Below are positions 1-10,554 of a stretch of DNA of 64,000 nt, one piece after another. Under the pieces are notes generated by a model. It worked only from the letters and a program-made list of their open reading frames with translations, searched no databases and was not told the origin of the DNA. The DNA is taken from contig NC_064037.1 of assembly GCF_932526225.1 (NCBI RefSeq), forward strand, positions 18,142,471-18,206,470, written 5' to 3'. The position numbers and the translations under genes were made by a program. Position 1 is the stretch's first letter. Every line of letters begins with the position of its first letter. This DNA comes from Nematostella vectensis (taxonomy: Eukaryota; Cnidaria; Anthozoa; Actiniaria; Edwardsiidae).

Positions 1-900
1 ATTAACGGTATGTTTTCTAGGTAGACCCAAAATATAGACGCCCTAAGGCCTGGACAAAGATCATAATTACACACAACGCATTGTGGTTTCTAAACAACCA
101 AAACCTGTGGAACTCGACGTCGAACAAAGTGAAGATAGTCGCTGTGCCTTATGTGTAGGACGGGTTATACCCTAAACACTAAGGCCATTACATTACCTAG
201 TAAACTATATCCCAGATGGAGCACAAGAAACAATAGCCATCTCTATACCAATCGATTACTCCACTGGACTGACAGAGGCTACACCCTTCGGATCGAGTGC
301 TACTGCATAGATCCAGTAATGCTCACAATGGGGACTATCAACATCCAAACGGCTGGGTGGGGTTTCCGTGGGGATGGTATTAGGAGAGGGGCCATAGATG
401 GGAAGCCAGGCTACCGATTCACTGAGGCTGTAATCGACATAGGTAACTTCATAGGTACTATCACTTTCACCTCCTCGCATAACTCACCAAGCCCAAAAGA
501 ATCCAGGTGTGCGCCTTCGGCATCGAAGGTGAAATAGAGGCGAACTATCAAGTAAGTTCCGCTTGAAAACGAAGCGTAAAGGGCAGTGCCTTTGCAATTC
601 GTAGGGCAAAACATTTTAGCATCTGGAGACCAAGTAGGGGCATCTTGGGGTGTGAACATACCGTAGAACCACCAACACACCAGCACTGGGATCGTTTTCG
701 ATAACCATCAGACCTGTGAGATACCAGCTCTGCATATGGGGGGCTAGCGGTACCATAGTCCACATTAACACCGAGACAGTCGCTAACCCAACACTTCTCA
801 CTAGCAGCGTAATATGCGAAGAACTCTCATTCGATGTTGAGTACATGTAAGATATCACAAAGCAGGAGACGTTCATCGAGATTATCTAACCGTATAGTAA
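1..900 (-). other. Unidentified, possibly decayed coding stretch
   Basis: No gene is recognised. On the minus strand several short open frames tile the region in overlapping steps (about 876-616, 763-548, 686-411 and 480-256), each about 70-90 codons. This is what a frameshifted old coding sequence would leave. The composition looks more GC-balanced than the AT-rich spacers further right. The translations contain a short beta-strand-like stretch (GTYLIVRLYFTF), but I cannot assign a family. The tiling could also be chance. Confidence 0.25.
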
Positions 901-962
901 AATGGACAATATGTACGAAGCAAAGCCGCATGAGAGAGGTGGTCAGGTTTACCCAACCATTC

Positions 963-1103
963 CAGAGGCGGATCTAGCTTTTAGAAAAGGGGGGGGGGGG
1001 GGTTTGCTTATTGACAAAGAGGTGAAGGGGGTAATGTTTTTGTTTCTGGAAACCCAAAGGGGGGTTTAAACCCCCTGTACCCTCCCCCTAGATCCGATAC
1101 TGC
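963..1103. mobile_element. Small TIR relic, hAT-like ends
   Basis: The segment begins CAGAGGCGGATCTAG and ends CTAGATCCGATACTGC, imperfect inverted termini of a kind often seen in hAT-type MITEs. It contains a run of about 14 G around 990-1003 and C-rich sequence in the right half. There is no coding capacity. The gypsy element that follows inserted directly at its right edge, so the 8-bp target duplication expected of hAT elements cannot be read with certainty. Confidence 0.35.
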
Positions 1104-1108
1104 ATTCC

Positions 1109-1231
1109 TGTAATGTTTGGGATTCCTGTTTGTATGACCGCAAGGTTTTCTGGGTAACAGCAATAAACAACGAGAGTCCGCCATTACTGTTTATTCGTTT
1201 TGATCCTAAGGTTTTTCTCAAATACATTACA
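1109..1231 (+). repeat. gypsy-1 5' LTR
   Basis: This 123-bp LTR starts TGTAATG and ends CATTACA, a 7-bp inverted terminal repeat. It holds an AATAAA polyadenylation-like signal (in CAATAAACAACG). It is the same as the 3' LTR at 5669-5791. It is flanked on the left by ATTCC, the target duplication. Confidence 0.95.
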
Positions 1232-1250
1232 TTTTTTGGCGACGAGGATT
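1232..1250 (+). other. gypsy-1 primer binding site candidate
   Basis: Immediately after the 5' LTR comes TTTTTTGGCGACGAGGATT. The TGGCGACGAGGAT core sits where a tRNA primer binding site is expected, about 6 bp from the LTR. The tRNA was not identified. Confidence 0.6.
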
Positions 1251-1256
1251 TCGGAA

Positions 1257-3596
1257 ATGGCAACCTACGGCAAAATAGACGAATTCGACAGAGATTCTGA
1301 TTCATGGGAACAGTATATCGAGCGTCTAAACTTCTATTTTGAAGCAAATGGAGTAACTACGTCTGACGATGACTTGAAAATACGCCGTGCAATCCTCCTC
1401 AGTTCGGTAGGGAAACAAACCTACAAATTAATGTCTGATCTGCTGGCCCCAGCGAAACCTGGAGAGAAATCTTATGCTGACTTGTGCACCTTGGTAAAGA
1501 GCCATTTCAACCCAAAACCGAGTGAAAGCGTGCAACGGCACAAGTTCAATAACCGTTTCAGATTGAGCGGGGAGAACGTGTCTGACTTTGTAGCGGCTCT
1601 ACGAAACATGGCAGAATACTGCAATTTTGGTGGCAGTCTGGAAAATATGCTGCGTGATCGTCTGGTGTCTGGAATTAACAATGAAAGAATCCAAAGGCGT
1701 TTGCTATCAGAAGAGAACTTAACTTTCAAAAAAGCTTACGACATTGCTTCGTCTATGGAAACGACCGCACAGCACATGGCCGATCTTCAATCTGCTCCTT
1801 CTACGTTAAGTTCAACGTCTGCATCTGTAAAAAAGGTCAGTTCTTCGCCCTCACCGCGTTCTAAAAGCGAAAATAAAGAGTGTTATCGTTGTGGAAAAAA
1901 TCACCACCCGTCAAAATGTCGTTTCAAGGAGGCCACGTGCCATTATTGTAAAAAGAAAGGACATATTGTTGCCAAATGTCTCAAAAAAGCAAAAAAGTCG
2001 TCCGAGACAACCAAGCCAAATTCAAACCACCATCCAAAACAAGGGAAACCAGCAATTCATGTCCTGGATACTGATAAAGAAATAGAAGATGAAGATATAT
2101 ATCCATTGTTTGCTGTCAGTCAAGGCAACCGCCAAAATCCGTATGTAGTAGATGTTGAATTAAATGGTCTTAAAGTTCAAATGGAACTGGACACTGGTGC
2201 ATCACTTTCAGTAATCGGAGAGGACATTTTTGATCAATTGAAGAACATTGAGGGTTCATCTCTCAATCTGCAAGATACCAAGCTAACCTTGAAAACATAC
2301 ACCGGGGAGACAATTCCAGTTTTAGGAAAGCTTGTAGTGGAAGTCAAGTACAAGGACTTCTTTGAACACTTGCCAGTTATAGTTGTACAAGGCAAGGTGC
2401 CCAGTCTCTTTGGACGAGATTGGTTACAACATGTTAAGTTGTCATGGCCAGAGATTTTCCTAGTTCAAGTTGTATCCCCTGATGTGTCTGACCTGCTAAA
2501 GAAACATGAAAATTTATTCAAGGAAGGACTAGGGACAATTCAAGGAGTGAAAGCAAAGATATACGTTGATCCTCAAGCCAAACCCAAGTACTTCAAACCT
2601 CGCCCGTTAGAATATGCACGACGTCAGAAGGTAGAGAGAGAATTGGACCGTTTGTTAGAAGAAGGAACAATTCGTCCAGTTCAATTTTCGGAATGGGCAA
2701 CACCCATTGTGCCCATTGTCAAATCTGATGAGTCTATACGCATTTGTGGAGACTTCAAAGTTACTTTGAACCAAGTTAGCAAACTTGACAATTACCCAAT
2801 TCCTAAAACAGAGGATCTGCTAGCTCAACTTGGAGGTGGAGTGCAGTTTACAAAACTAGATCTGAGTCAAGCTTATCAACAACTTGAGTTAGATGAAGAA
2901 TCAAAGAAGTACACCACTATCACCACTCATAAAGGCCTATTTGAGTACAATAGACTGTGCTACGGCATTGCCTCAGCCCCTGGGATTTTCCAACGCACAA
3001 TGGAAAATTTACTGCAGGGTATTCCGAATGTTGTAGTACGAATAGATGATATTCTCATTGCCGGGAAGACATCAGCAGATCATCTCAAAAGTCTAACAGA
3101 AGTCCTGTCACGTCTGGACAAAGCTGGCGTCCGTCTTAAACGTTCGAAGTGCATTTTTCAAGCACCTGAAGTCACTTACCTGGGACACCGCATAGACAAA
3201 GATGGTATCCACCCCCTTGACGAGAAAATCAAAGCAATTCAAGAGTCACCGAGACCTTCTAATCTGAAAGAACTGCAAGCCTTTTTAGGCATGCTTAACT
3301 ATTACGCTTGTTACATACCTAACATCACTACAATACTATCTCCTTTACATCAGCTGTTAGTCAAAGACACACCTTGGAACTGGAGTGAAGCACATGAAAA
3401 ATCTTGGAACCAAGCCAAGTCCACACTTCACTCTTCACAACTTCTAGTGCATTACAGCTTGGAAAGAGAGTTAACCCTTGCTTGTGACGCATCACCATAT
3501 GGTCTTGGTTGTGTTATTTCACATGTGATGGATGATGGGACTGAACGTCCTATTTCATATGCCTCACGTACTCTGTCCCCAGCCGAAAAACCTTAG
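1257..3596 (+). CDS. gypsy-1 Gag-protease-RT polyprotein, truncated in RNase H
   Basis: The ATG at 1257 (MATYGKIDEF) is chosen because it lies just after the LTR and primer site; the open frame extends slightly into the LTR. Visible domains are: a retrotransposon Gag (residues about 20-190); two zinc knuckles near residues 209-240 (CYRCGKNHHPSKC and CHYCKKKGHIVAKC); aspartic protease with DTGAS near 312; reverse transcriptase with FTKLDLSQAYQ near 531 and the catalytic pair in RIDDIL near 594; and the start of RNase H (CDASPYGLG near 742). The normal YxDD is replaced by RIDD. The frame is cut at PAEK by an inverted LTR-derived insert, with a stop inside it. The polyprotein would form the particle, process it and copy the RNA. 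Confidence 0.93.
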   Translation: MATYGKIDEFDRDSDSWEQYIERLNFYFEANGVTTSDDDLKIRRAILLSSVGKQTYKLMSDLLAPAKPGEKSYADLCTLVKSHFNPKPSESVQRHKFNNRFRLSGENVSDFVAALRNMAEYCNFGGSLENMLRDRLVSGINNERIQRRLLSEENLTFKKAYDIASSMETTAQHMADLQSAPSTLSSTSASVKKVSSSPSPRSKSENKECYRCGKNHHPSKCRFKEATCHYCKKKGHIVAKCLKKAKKSSETTKPNSNHHPKQGKPAIHVLDTDKEIEDEDIYPLFAVSQGNRQNPYVVDVELNGLKVQMELDTGASLSVIGEDIFDQLKNIEGSSLNLQDTKLTLKTYTGETIPVLGKLVVEVKYKDFFEHLPVIVVQGKVPSLFGRDWLQHVKLSWPEIFLVQVVSPDVSDLLKKHENLFKEGLGTIQGVKAKIYVDPQAKPKYFKPRPLEYARRQKVERELDRLLEEGTIRPVQFSEWATPIVPIVKSDESIRICGDFKVTLNQVSKLDNYPIPKTEDLLAQLGGGVQFTKLDLSQAYQQLELDEESKKYTTITTHKGLFEYNRLCYGIASAPGIFQRTMENLLQGIPNVVVRIDDILIAGKTSADHLKSLTEVLSRLDKAGVRLKRSKCIFQAPEVTYLGHRIDKDGIHPLDEKIKAIQESPRPSNLKELQAFLGMLNYYACYIPNITTILSPLHQLLVKDTPWNWSEAHEKSWNQAKSTLHSSQLLVHYSLERELTLACDASPYGLGCVISHVMDDGTERPISYASRTLSPAEKP

Positions 3597-3791
3597 GATC
3601 AAAACGAATAAACAGTAATGGCGGACTCTCGTTGTTTATTGCTGTTACCCAGAAAACCTTGCGGTCATACAAACAGGAATCCCAAACATTACATACTGCC
3701 CCACCCAAGTTTACAACTAAAAGATACTTGCTTGCTGAGGCCAGTAAAACTATCAAATTTATACACACAACATGTCAACAAGTAAAAAAAA
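3591..3791 (-). repeat. Inverted copy of gypsy-1 3' end inserted in RNase H
   Basis: This roughly 200-bp block is the reverse complement of about 5573-5771, meaning the end of the internal region plus most of the 3' LTR, stopping about 20 bp short of the LTR's outer end. I see one mismatch across the block. It interrupts the codons between PAEK and the resuming YSQLDKEAA of RNase H. A-rich sequence flanks both junctions. It is antisense to the host element. Confidence 0.92.
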
Positions 3792-5483
3792 AAGAACTAT
3801 TCACAGCTCGACAAAGAGGCAGCAGCCATCATGTTCGGGGTGAGGAAGTTCCACTCATACTTATATGGACGGAGTTTTACCATCTACACTGATCACAAAC
3901 CCCTGCTGGGTCTGCTACAGTCAACTAAACAAATACCGACCTCAGCCTCACCACGCATATTGAGGTGGGCGGTATTCCTGTCAGGCTACTCATACACTTT
4001 AGTATATCGAGAAGGCCAGAAAAATGGTAATGCCGATGGCCTGAGCCGGCTGCCATTGCCAAATGAAACCAGAAATGTTCCAGTGCCTGGAGACATTATG
4101 TTTGTAATGAATCATCTTGAAGTCAACACACCCGTTAAAGTCAAGGACATTGAGCGTTGGACCTCAAAAGATCCTATTCTTAGTGCAGTACGACACCAAG
4201 TAATGTCCGGTTGGCCCAATTCAAATGATCGCATTGAGTTCAAGCCCTACTCTTATAGAAAGCACCAACTTAGCTGTCAGGATGGCTGTCTACTCTGGGG
4301 CTCTCGCGTAGTCATTCCTCCTCAAGGAAGAGTCAAGCTTCTCCAGGAACTACATGATGGACATCCTGGAATGGTTCGCATGAAAATGTTAGCCCGAAGC
4401 TATTTCTGGTGGCCGGGCCTGGACGCGGATATTGAGCAAAAGGTGAAAGATTGCACAAGCTGCCAGAGTAATGCTAAGGCACCTTCTACTGCACCCCTAC
4501 ATCCGTGGGAGTGGCCGTCTAAACCTTGGTCTCGCATACATATTGACTATGCAGGACCTTTCGAAGGACACATGTTCCTGGTGATCGGTGATGCCTATAG
4601 TAAGTGGATCGAGGTATTCAAGACAAACTCCAGTACTGCTGCAGTAACCATCCAGAAGTTAAGAGAATGCTTCTCAGTACATGGACTGCCTGATATCATT
4701 GTATCTGATAATGCAACTGCCTTCATAGGTGAAGAATTTGCCCTTTTTATGTCTGAGAATGGCATAAAACACATCACTTCAGCACCTAAACACCCAGCAT
4801 CCAATGGATTTGCTGAAAGTTATGTTCGCACTTTCAAGGAAACAATGAAGAAGATGGGAGGGGAAAAGGAAAACTTAGACACGAAGTTAAGCAGATTTCT
4901 ACTAAGCTATCGTACCACACCTCATGCAACCACTGGTAAAACACCTGGTGAGCTATTAATGAACCGGAAGCTGAAGACGCGCTTGGACCTGGTAAACCCC
5001 CTTAGTCAGGACACAATTCGCACTCGGGTAGAAGATAAACAGCTCGCACAGAAGAAACAACACGACAATCTAGTGCCACTCAGAGAATTTCAAGTGAATG
5101 ACCCAGTATTTGTCAAGAATTTTTCATATGGTCCAAAGTGGTTATGTGGAACAATTATTCAACAGTCAGGACCGGTTTCGTATGTCGTTCAACTCAGTTC
5201 AGGTGGAGTGTTTCGACGACATGTTGACCATCTTCGCCTGAGGACAAGCACACCCACAGTCGCCAATGATCTTCAGAGTTCAACAGAATTGGCCCAAGTT
5301 CCAATGCAAACAACTGTACCCAAGCAGATTCCAGAGGAATTTAAGGAACCTGAGATCACAGTTCCAGAACCTTCATTGGAACCGAAGAAGACAGAGCTTC
5401 CAGCTTCTGAACCTGCAAGTACTCTGCGAAGAAGTACTCGACTCAAAACCACACCTACTCACCTCAAAGACTATGTATGTTAA
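3792..5483 (+). pseudogene. gypsy-1 RNase H end and integrase, cut off from Pol
   Basis: The open frame resumes directly after the inverted insert; the first in-frame ATG is at 3831. The RNase H end (TDHKPLLGLLQ) is followed by the integrase. The integrase has an HHCC zinc-binding region (HDGHPGM to CTSC, near 4350-4470), then the DDE core: D in HIDYAGPF near 4545, D in VSDNATAF near 4710, and E in NGFAESYV near 4812. A basic C-terminal module (GPVSYVVQLSSGGVFRRHVDHL) resembles the GPY/F region of gypsy integrases. All catalytic residues are present, but the frame has lost its link to the upstream polyprotein, so it should be inactive here. Confidence 0.92.
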
Positions 5484-5654
5484 TTTTAAGCAGCATATCA
5501 CACACTGTGTACATTTTTCCGGATCTGATGGATTGACAACTTGTCAAGAACTTGTCATGGACATTGTTGTTGTTTTTTACTTGTTGACATGTTGTGTGTA
5601 TAAATTTGATAGTTTTACTGGCCTCAGCAAGCAAGTATCTTTTAGTTGTAAAAT

Positions 5655-5668
5655 TGGGTGGGGCAGTA
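5655..5668 (+). other. gypsy-1 polypurine tract candidate
   Basis: The purine-rich sequence TGGGTGGGGCAGTA lies immediately before the 3' LTR, where plus-strand DNA synthesis would be primed. The inverted insert at 3591-3791 carries its complement. Confidence 0.6.
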
Positions 5669-5791
5669 TGTAATGTTTGGGATTCCTGTTTGTATGACCG
5701 CAAGGTTTTCTGGGTAACAGCAATAAACAACGAGAGTCCGCCATTACTGTTTATTCGTTTTGATCCTAAGGTTTTTCTCAAATACATTACA
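5669..5791 (+). repeat. gypsy-1 3' LTR
   Basis: This 123-bp LTR is identical to the 5' LTR at 1109-1231 and is followed by the target duplication ATTCC. The identity marks the insertion as recent on an evolutionary scale. Confidence 0.95.
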
Positions 5792-5872
5792 ATTCCGAAC
5801 GGAGACGACAATGGTAAAAGTTTCAGACTACAGCAAATCTGTAGCATCACACACACAACACACAATAAACTC

Positions 5873-6473
5873 AGGGTTGGAACGTCACCGAAGGGTTGGA
5901 ACATCACCGAATGGTTAGGAACATCACCGAAGGGTTGGAACATCACCGAAGGGTTGGAACATCACCGAAGGGTTAGGAACATCACCGAAGGGTTGGAACA
6001 TCACCGAAGGGTTAGGAACATCACCGAAGGGTTAGGAACATCACCGAAGGGTTAGGAACATCACCGAAGGGTTGGAACATCACCGAAGGGTTGGGAACAT
6101 CACCGAAGGGTTGGGAACATCACCGAAGGGCTGGAACATCACCGAAGGGTTGGAACATCACCGAAGGGTTAGGAACATCACCGAAGGGTTAGGAACATCA
6201 CCGAAGGGTTAGGAACATCACCGAAGGGTTTGGAACATCACCGAAGGGTTAGGAACATCACCGAAGGGTTAGGAACATCACCGAAGGGTTAGGAACATCA
6301 ACGAAGGGTTTGGAACATCACCGAAGGGTTAGGAACATCACCGAAGGGCTAGGAACATCACCGAAGGGTTAGGAACATCACCGAAGGGTTTGGAACATCA
6401 CCGAAGGGTTTGGAACATCACCGAAGGGTTTGGAACATCACCGAAGGGTTAGGAACATCACCGAAGGGTTAGG
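5873..6473 (+). repeat. 20-bp minisatellite, about 30 copies
   Basis: About thirty head-to-tail copies of a 19-20-bp unit with consensus GGTTAGGAACATCACCGAAG. They differ mainly at the position after GGTT (A, T, G or missing), which alters the unit length by one. The array starts soon after the gypsy-1 3' LTR. Open frames through it are repeat artefacts. There are no unique spacers, so it is not a CRISPR. Confidence 0.95.
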
Positions 6474-6479
6474 AGAAAG

Positions 6480-7331
6480 TACGCTAAAGCCAGGTCCAGG
6501 CTAGAAATTTGTCCTAAATAAGAAAAAGAACTGACTCATGTGACATTTACTTCGATCAACAAAATTTATACATCATATTATATTTTCATCTTATGTTACT
6601 GATTTGGTGTATTGGGTATGGAATCTGAATCGATTTCTACGCGCAGTGTTTTCAAAGATGGACAGTGTGATGGAGAGAATACTGGGACGAGCCGCCTTAA
6701 GATCATATGCATGGAGCACAAAATAACAAAGGCTTCAATACTTCTTTAGGGTAAAAGTGATAGGGATGCTCATCAGGAAATTCCAAAAATACCCCTAAAC
6801 AATACCTGAACACCCAAAATTGCTACCACAAAAATACCCCAGAAGCGAAAAAAATTACCCCTAAAAATACCAAAACTGTAGACCCTTTTAAAGTTATCGT
6901 TTCTTGCCTACCATCTAGCATAACCTTGCAACCTTTAAGGTAATGTTTTCATACTAACGATTTACTACTATAATGGCATTTTACTCTACATAGGTATTTA
7001 GCGTGCTGTTCTCTAAGGTCAATTCTGAATCACCTTGTAGATTTGCATATTAGTCCGGGGGCCTGTGTCGGAAAAATCGGTCCCGTGGCAGTTTCATGAT
7101 TATTTTAGTTTCTTTTCGGAATCTCATAGTTTTGGGGGTACTAATTCGAAAAAAAGGAATTTAGTGCCATTTTATGCAAATTAGGTATGACGTCATCTCA
7201 AAAATGCAAAATATCGAATAAATTGCATTTTTTCTAAAAGAAAACTGCAAACGTTACCTAAACATAATATATTACATATTTCCAATAGCAAAACATCCGA
7301 AATATTATCATAGCGAAAATTGTAAAGAAAA
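6480..7331. other. Non-coding AT-rich spacer with a dispersed-repeat end
   Basis: No gene is supported. Around 6758-6880 a motif TGATAGGGATGCTCATC is followed by A/C-rich sequence. It has an inverted near-copy at about 13163-13181. The rest is AT-rich with homopolymer runs. Confidence 0.5.
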
Positions 7332-9814
7332 TTAAACACGAAGGCGCGGTATAAAAAGGTGCTTCCATTGGAAGCATCGGCTCATTTGTCAATCAACCGC
7401 CGTGGAGTGAGGATCAAATTCAAGATGGCGGCCCGAGTCAAGTACAAAACACATAGGGGAGAGGTTTCAAAGCGCGTCCTAATGTATAAAAATGCCAACT
7501 GTACCTTCTAGTCCGATAGAATTGTAAAAAAGGAAACTCAGTAGAAGTAAAGCTACGAAACCAAAGTGATTTATACAAAAAAGGAGCAAACGCATGATCG
7601 GAAAACAACGATTTCAAACCTTGACAAAAGGTGAGCTTTTTATGCCAAAAATTTACTTTTCATAGCTTTACAACTCACAAAACAGGATTTAAATTAGTCA
7701 TCATAAGCTTATAGGTACTTAAAGTGGCGGGGAAACTCTGTTATGCTAGAAAATGCATCTTGACTTTGTCCACATTACTGGCGATAGAAGTAATGCAGGC
7801 CTTCTATAGAAAATATGTTGTTTGTAGATCAAATCTTGCTTTCCTCTTGTTTGTTTTTATTTTTACATCGCTTCGAGCTAGGACAAGATTGTTTTGTGGT
7901 GTGTGAAGTTTTAATTTTATTTACAAGCTACTATAAGTTGGAATTCAAGTATAAATATGTAATAAATGGTAGTGTTTTTTTTATCGTTGGGATCAGTCCA
8001 TTATTTGTATTCTAGTAATGTTAACTAAACAGTTTGTTTGAATGAATTGGGGGCCAAACTTGCATGCCGAATCTATTATATAATTTCTAATCAATTATAT
8101 GATTTCATCCTAGCTATACCCAAGAAGCAAGTCATGGTGACGTCTGAATAATCAGCAAGATATATTCCTCAAGAAAAAGCAGATACATAGACATGTATTA
8201 CATTTTCCATGTGATTTTAAATCATAAACATTCCTTTGTAAAGGAAACATGTTTTGTTGCTATAAGATTGATGGATGTGTTAGTGAAGTGTATAAAGCAA
8301 CCAGTCATATTTTATAAACTGTATTATAGATTATACTTTTGTTGAATAAACCAAAATGCTTTCTCTTTTATCCATTTAGTTCAAGACTTCTCATTCTTAC
8401 AGTAAAAGCAAGTGTAGATACACGGAGGATATCCATTGAATGAAAACAGTGAAAGTCATGTCTCTATTTTGTATAATTAACTTATAATTAACTTAAAGTA
8501 AAAAACATATGTTTGGGTAAACCCTTTATAAAACTAAGGATCCAGACTGGATTTGGGCAAATAGAAACAAAAGCTAATTCAATTGTTATTATTTCTACAT
8601 TATTTGTAGTCATCATAGATTGCAAGATAAAAACAAAATACTATACAGGTGCATTCTGATCCAAAAAGTAGAAAGACTCAATTATGGCTCAATCTCACTT
8701 AGATGGATATCAGGCATTTCTTTAGAAGCCCTTCAGTGGTTTGGTGTACATATATGTGTGGGTATATAAGCTGATACATTGTACAAAGGGTTATCTGCTG
8801 TTTCTTTGAAAAAATAATGAAAAAAAAAATATTGAAACAAATGTTTTCTTTATATTGTATACCACTCCCTTGTTTTGTACAGTTTCTTTGAGCCAGTTAT
8901 GCACCATAAAAACAAATATTGAAACAAATGTTTTCTTTTATGGTATACCACTTTCTTTGTTCTGTACAGACAAAAAGTATGTTTTGCAAATTTTATTGGG
9001 ATGGTACTAAGCCCTACTTTTAACCCTACATCTGATAAATTAGCACGAGGGCACAATGGTCTAATGACCAAGTGCTTTCCTAGAAATCAAATCTCCCGCG
9101 TTAAGCACCACATCTCCCGCTTTTTAGCGATTTTTGTCGCTTCCAAAAAATCATTCTATAAAAAATTGGCATTTTGACTATTTTCTATTAAAATATTTAA
9201 AACAATAATTCCCTTGCGTAGCGCAATTTATCAATAACACCCTCGTGCGATCCATAAGTGGATTTGTTCGTGAAAGCTTTCTATACGGCAAACGCCTGAA
9301 AGATTAAACCCACCCCTCCCCCCAAAAAAAATGAATATACCCCAAAAATTCTCAAGCCTTGACATTTTCGGAGGTTGACAGCTATGAGAATGGCAAAATT
9401 TATCTCTGTTTGTACCCAATTGCACGCATAATCCCTTAGGATAGACTGCTAAGCAATGACTGTGGTCATTGCGGGCCCAAGCTCACTAAATCCTTCCCCA
9501 GGAGAGTCGGGAAGGTATACATACCAAAAATGGCGTCGAAGGGAAAGGCGGGAGATTTGAAATCTCGCCGTAAATGTACGAATTCTAAGACAAATATGCA
9601 TTTCTCGCTGCCAATAAAGGCTTGAAGTACAAATCAAACATATCTTTTCTTTCATTTGGGAATTTTTTTATTCGTTGGATATCAAATCATTAGATTTGGG
9701 GGCATTCTTTATTGACTGGGCTCGTAACGGTAATGGCCGCCATGTTGGACTTTCTCTCCATTTGAAAAATGGGGGCGGGGCTTAGGCCCTTTTATACCGC
9801 GCCTTCGTGTTTAA
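7332..9814. mobile_element. TTAA-flanked TIR element, about 2.5 kb, no transposase
   Basis: A perfect 25-bp inverted repeat beginning TTAAACACGAAGGCGCGGTA occupies 7332-7356 and, inverted, 9790-9814. Further in, imperfect inverted similarity continues (a GGCGGCC-type motif near 7430 and GGCCGCCAT near 9735). TTAA at each outer end is the insertion target of piggyBac-type transposases, so this may be a non-autonomous relative, but the terminus does not start CCC as classical piggyBac does. The interior shows no transposase, only AT-rich DNA and a short tandem duplication. Confidence 0.75.
8829..8969. repeat. Two-copy tandem duplication inside the TIR element
   Basis: A segment containing ATATTGAAACAAATGTTTTC and a following TTGTATACCACT-type motif occurs at about 8829-8882 and again at about 8917-8969 with a few differences. 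Nothing coding is evident. Confidence 0.7.
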
Positions 9815-10554
9815 CTTAAGGTGGCGCGCCAAGGTTTTTTTGGCTTAAACAGCAAAAATTCACGAAAATAAGCCGAATAAAATTATTATTTAAATATGGA
9901 TAATCTTTTATTATTTTTTTGTTTATGATTTATATCAAAGCGGTTTCTATTTTATCGAGTTATGCCTAATTATTCAAGTTCTCTTTATTAGGCACAGTGT
10001 TTTCTTTTTTATATGATTCGGGCTTCCTGTGGCGAAACCGTTGTTATGCCTTATTTGGCATTCCTACTTTTTCATTCCTGGCAGCCATTTTGTAATCCAC
10101 ATGATAAAAGAAATGCCGTGATATTCGGGTAAGTACAAGTTAAATTTTACGGGTGCATTTATTGTTGTTTAGTCACGCTTCTGTATTGCTAAATATCCTC
10201 AGATGTAATATTTAGATGTATTGATAAAGATTTTTGCACCTGTTGCTCCCGATTCTTTTGGTGAGAATTATCTTAACAATCACAATAGAGCGATAATCAC
10301 GCTAATCACACATATTTAGGCAAATTCTAGATAACAAAGTGCAAACTATGAGTTATCGATTATCGCTGAGGTGCAGTTAGCCGAAATAAAACTTTGGACA
10401 ACATTTCTCGAAGTAATTATAATTAAATAAGCAAACAAATTTCCTGAAGTGGATCATCTCGCACAATCTAGTTGGCTTTCTATAGTCTTTCTCGCCTCTT
10501 TCAAAATTAGTTTATGGCGAAATAAACTTAAACTTGATACTGTATTTTTTAGCC
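9815..10554. other. Non-coding spacer upstream of the decayed gene
   Basis: AT-rich sequence without a supported gene. It opens with a short GC-rich motif (GGTGGCGCGCCAAGG, containing the palindrome GGCGCGCC). It ends with a pyrimidine tract and TAG directly before the ATG at 10555, which looks like a splice acceptor or simply a leader. Confidence 0.5.

Larger units (their letters stand above)
1104..5796 (+). mobile_element. Ty3/gypsy LTR retrotransposon (gypsy-1), TSD ATTCC
   Basis: A complete element is bounded by direct target duplications ATTCC at 1104-1108 and 5792-5796. The two 123-bp LTRs (1109-1231 and 5669-5791) begin TGTAATG and end CATTACA, and they match base for base in my reading. 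Gag-protease-RT is open from 1257, and RNase H-integrase resumes after a roughly 200-bp inverted insert. Identical LTRs imply a very recent insertion, yet the copy cannot make an intact RNase H, so it was either mobilised in trans or damaged during its own integration. Domain order protease-RT-RNase H-integrase is that of Ty3/gypsy. Confidence 0.95.
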
